Assembly (NCBI GenBank): GCA_913058165.1
Contig: CAJXQV010000042.1
Location: forward strand, 1 to 8,526
Source of the DNA: an uncultured Chromatiales bacterium
GTDB lineage: Bacteria > Pseudomonadota > Gammaproteobacteria > Steroidobacterales > GCA-2729495
Length of the DNA: 8,526 nucleotides
Direction: 5' to 3'
Shown one piece after another: positions 7,006 through 8,526 of the stretch. Below the pieces are notes generated by a model. The model did not search any database, was not told the DNA's origin, and saw nothing but the letters and a program-made list of their open reading frames with translations. How positions within the stretch are numbered: the first letter of the stretch is position 1; every line of letters begins with the position of its first letter. A program made the position numbers and the translations under genes.

Positions 7006-8483
7006 CGTACTAATCTGGTTGCCTGTGCTCGGCGGTTTGATGGTGCTGGCCGTAGGCAGCAATACCGCATGGCGGATTGATCGTTGGCTGGCGATGGTGG
7101 TTTCGGTGCTGGTTTTCGCATTGAGCGTGCCGCTGTATCTGGCTTTTGACTCTCTCGATGCGAGCATGCAGTTTGTCGAACGCTGGGAGTGGATACCGCT
7201 ATTCAATATAGAGTACTACCTCGGTGTGGATGGCTTCTCTGCGCCGCTTATTCTGCTCACAACATTTCTTACGCCGTTAGTGCTACTGGCGGGATGGGAT
7301 GTTATTAAGGTAAAGCCTGCTCAGTATCTGGCGGCATTTCTGATGCTCGAGGGTTTCATGATCGGCGTGTTTGCATCACTTGATGCCATGCTGTTTTATG
7401 TGTTCTGGGAAATCATGTTGATACCGATGTTTATTATCATCGGTATCTGGGGTGGGCCCCGGCGCATCTACGCAACCGTCAAGTTTTTTCTGTACACGTT
7501 CCTTGGCTCGGTGTTGATGCTGGTCGCACTTATCTACCTCTATTTGGAGTCCGGTAGCTTCAGTATTCTTGAGATGCATCGTTTGCCGCTAGCCGAAACG
7601 CCCCAGTTGTTCGTGTTTTTGGCTTTCGTCGTCGCGTTTGCGGTAAAGGTGCCGATGTGGCCGGTGCATACCTGGTTGCCGGATGCGCACGTTGAGGCGC
7701 CCACAGGCGGTTCGATTATCCTGGCGGCAGTGCTGCTTAAAATGGGTGGCTATGGGTTTATTCGGTTTGCTTTGCCCATCGCACCTGATGCAGCAGAGAC
7801 GCTATCGGGCGTAATGATCGGCCTTTCATTGGTTGCCGTTGTGTATATCGGCCTGGTCGCGTTAGTGCAGTCAGACATGAAGAAGCTTATTGCCTATTCA
7901 TCGATTGCACACATGGGCTTTGTGATCCTCGGTATATTTATTCCGTGGCAGATTATTGCGAACAGTGGCAGCGATGATGGGGTGGTAATGGGCCTTACCG
8001 GCGCTATGGTGCAGATGATTTCCCATGGGCTTATTTCCGGTGCGTTGTTTATGTGTGTGGGCGTGATGTATGACCGGGTTCATTCGCGGGAGATATCGGC
8101 TTACGGCGGAGTGGTGAATACCATGCCCGTGTTTGCAACGTTCATGGTGCTGTTTGCGCTGGCGAATGCCGGGGTTCCCGGTACGTCCGGTTTTGTCGGC
8201 GAATTCCTGGTTATTCTTGCAAGCTTTAAGGCCAATTTCTGGATTGCATTTCTTGCTGCCACGGCCTTGATACTTGGCGCCGCGTACACCTTGTGGTTGG
8301 TTAAACGGGTTATTTTTGGCGCTGTCGCAAATTCGGATGTTGCCGGCTTGACTGATATTAATAAGCGCGAGGCTGTGATCCTTGCAGCGCTGGCTGCCGG
8401 TGTTCTGTTGTTGGGCTTGTGGCCGGCACCGCTGGTGGAAATGATTGAGATTTCCGCGGTTAACTTGGCGAGTCATATTCTGG
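6992..8483 (+). CDS. nuoM: NADH-quinone oxidoreductase subunit M, lacking its last residues
   Basis: NuoM is the middle antiporter-like proton channel of the membrane arm. The frame is open for 497 codons to the adapter junction, with no genomic stop, so only a short C-terminal piece is missing (E. coli NuoM is 509 aa). From GTG the protein begins MGLLSVLIWLPVLGG, a typical NuoM N-terminus. Key residues are present: E140 (YVFWEIMLIPMF), K219 (AFAVKVPMWPVHTWLPD), K250 (AAVLLKMGGYGFIRF) and E404 (GTSGFVGEFLVIL), matching E. coli E144, K234, K265 and E407. GTG 6992 is the first usable start after the in-frame TGA at 6953-6955; no convincing ribosome binding site precedes it. After 8483 the frame continues into adapter as VSYTHLTLPTIYT, which must not be counted. 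A perfect 10-bp stem-loop lies at 7420-7447. Start confidence is moderate; identity is secure. Confidence 0.95.
7420..7447 (+). repeat. Perfect 10-bp stem-loop inside nuoM coding sequence
   Basis: GATACCGATG (7420-7429) and CATCGGTATC (7438-7447) are exact reverse complements around an eight-base A/T-only loop, TTTATTAT. It lies within codons for the helix just after the conserved E140 of NuoM. No T-tract follows. Function unknown; it is similar in size to the nuoJ stem-loop but unrelated in sequence. Confidence 0.7.
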
Positions 8484-8526
8484 CTGTCTCTTATACACAT
8501 CTGACGCTGCCGACGATCTACACTGT
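8484..8526 (-). other. Nextera Read-1 adapter remnant plus possible index bases (sequencing artefact)
   Basis: CTGTCTCTTATACACATCT at 8484-8502 is the Tn5 mosaic end, and the match continues to 8516 as the full 33-base Nextera Read-1 adapter in reverse complement. The last ten bases, TCTACACTGT, sit where an eight-base i5 index and the first bases of the P5 tail would be expected; that reading is inference. None of this is genomic. It truncates nuoM and supplies the start of a false antisense ORF. Confidence 0.97.

Noticed and set aside
6850..7206. Antisense ORF of 118 codons across the nuoL-nuoM junction
   Set aside because: It covers the conserved ends of two real genes, has Ser/Thr/Asn-rich shadow composition and no recognisable family.
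1..8516. Terminal inverted repeats suggesting a composite transposon
   Set aside because: The repeats are Nextera adapter with the engineered Tn5 mosaic end. There is no transposase, and the genes are a cut-off housekeeping operon.

Overview
The window is a piece of one long operon for respiratory complex I (proton-translocating NADH:quinone oxidoreductase). All genes are on the + strand in the order nuoF (3' end only), nuoG, nuoH, nuoI, nuoJ, nuoK, nuoL, nuoM (almost complete). The order, spacing and motifs are those of a housekeeping respiratory operon. I see no mobile element, CRISPR, RNA gene, defence or biosynthetic system, and I do not believe a new system is hidden here.

The organism is probably a member of Pseudomonadota, more likely gamma- or betaproteobacterial than alphaproteobacterial. 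NuoG has the motif set of beta- and gammaproteobacteria that carry a 'mitochondrial-like' complex I: the [15 protein letters not shown] segment, APHDCVGSN in place of the N7 cysteines, and SDRDRFSYE. NuoM carries MWPVHTWLPDAHVEAPT, also of that type, unlike the E. coli enzyme. Base composition and codon use look uniform throughout. The taxonomic call is inference from remembered family features, not a search.

Both ends are not genomic. Bases 1-31 and 8484-8516 are Nextera (Tn5 tagmentation) Read-1 adapter in opposite orientations. The true insert is therefore about 32-8483 (8452 bp), and the contig stops at adapters rather than at biological boundaries. The adapters create false peptide ends on nuoF, nuoM and an antisense reading frame.

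Layout: 32-325 is the NuoF C-terminus with the N3 cluster ligands. 325-2499 is NuoG, the electron-wire subunit. 2492-3568 is NuoH, the membrane anchor at the quinone site. 3565-4053 is NuoI, carrying two 4Fe-4S clusters. 4095-4697 (NuoJ) and 4694-4999 (NuoK) are small membrane subunits. 4996-6948 (NuoL) and 6992-8483 (NuoM) are antiporter-like proton channels. Five of seven gene junctions overlap by 1-8 bases, suggesting translational coupling; the exceptions are I/J (41 bp) and L/M (43 bp). Electrons pass from NADH through NuoF and NuoG clusters to NuoI and on to quinone near NuoH; J, K, L and M couple this to proton movement.

The observations most worth a second look are the adapter ends and their false ORFs, the loss of the N7 cluster ligands in NuoG, the weakly supported GTG start of nuoM with a 17-codon ORF across it, and two perfect 10-bp inverted repeats inside nuoJ and nuoM.
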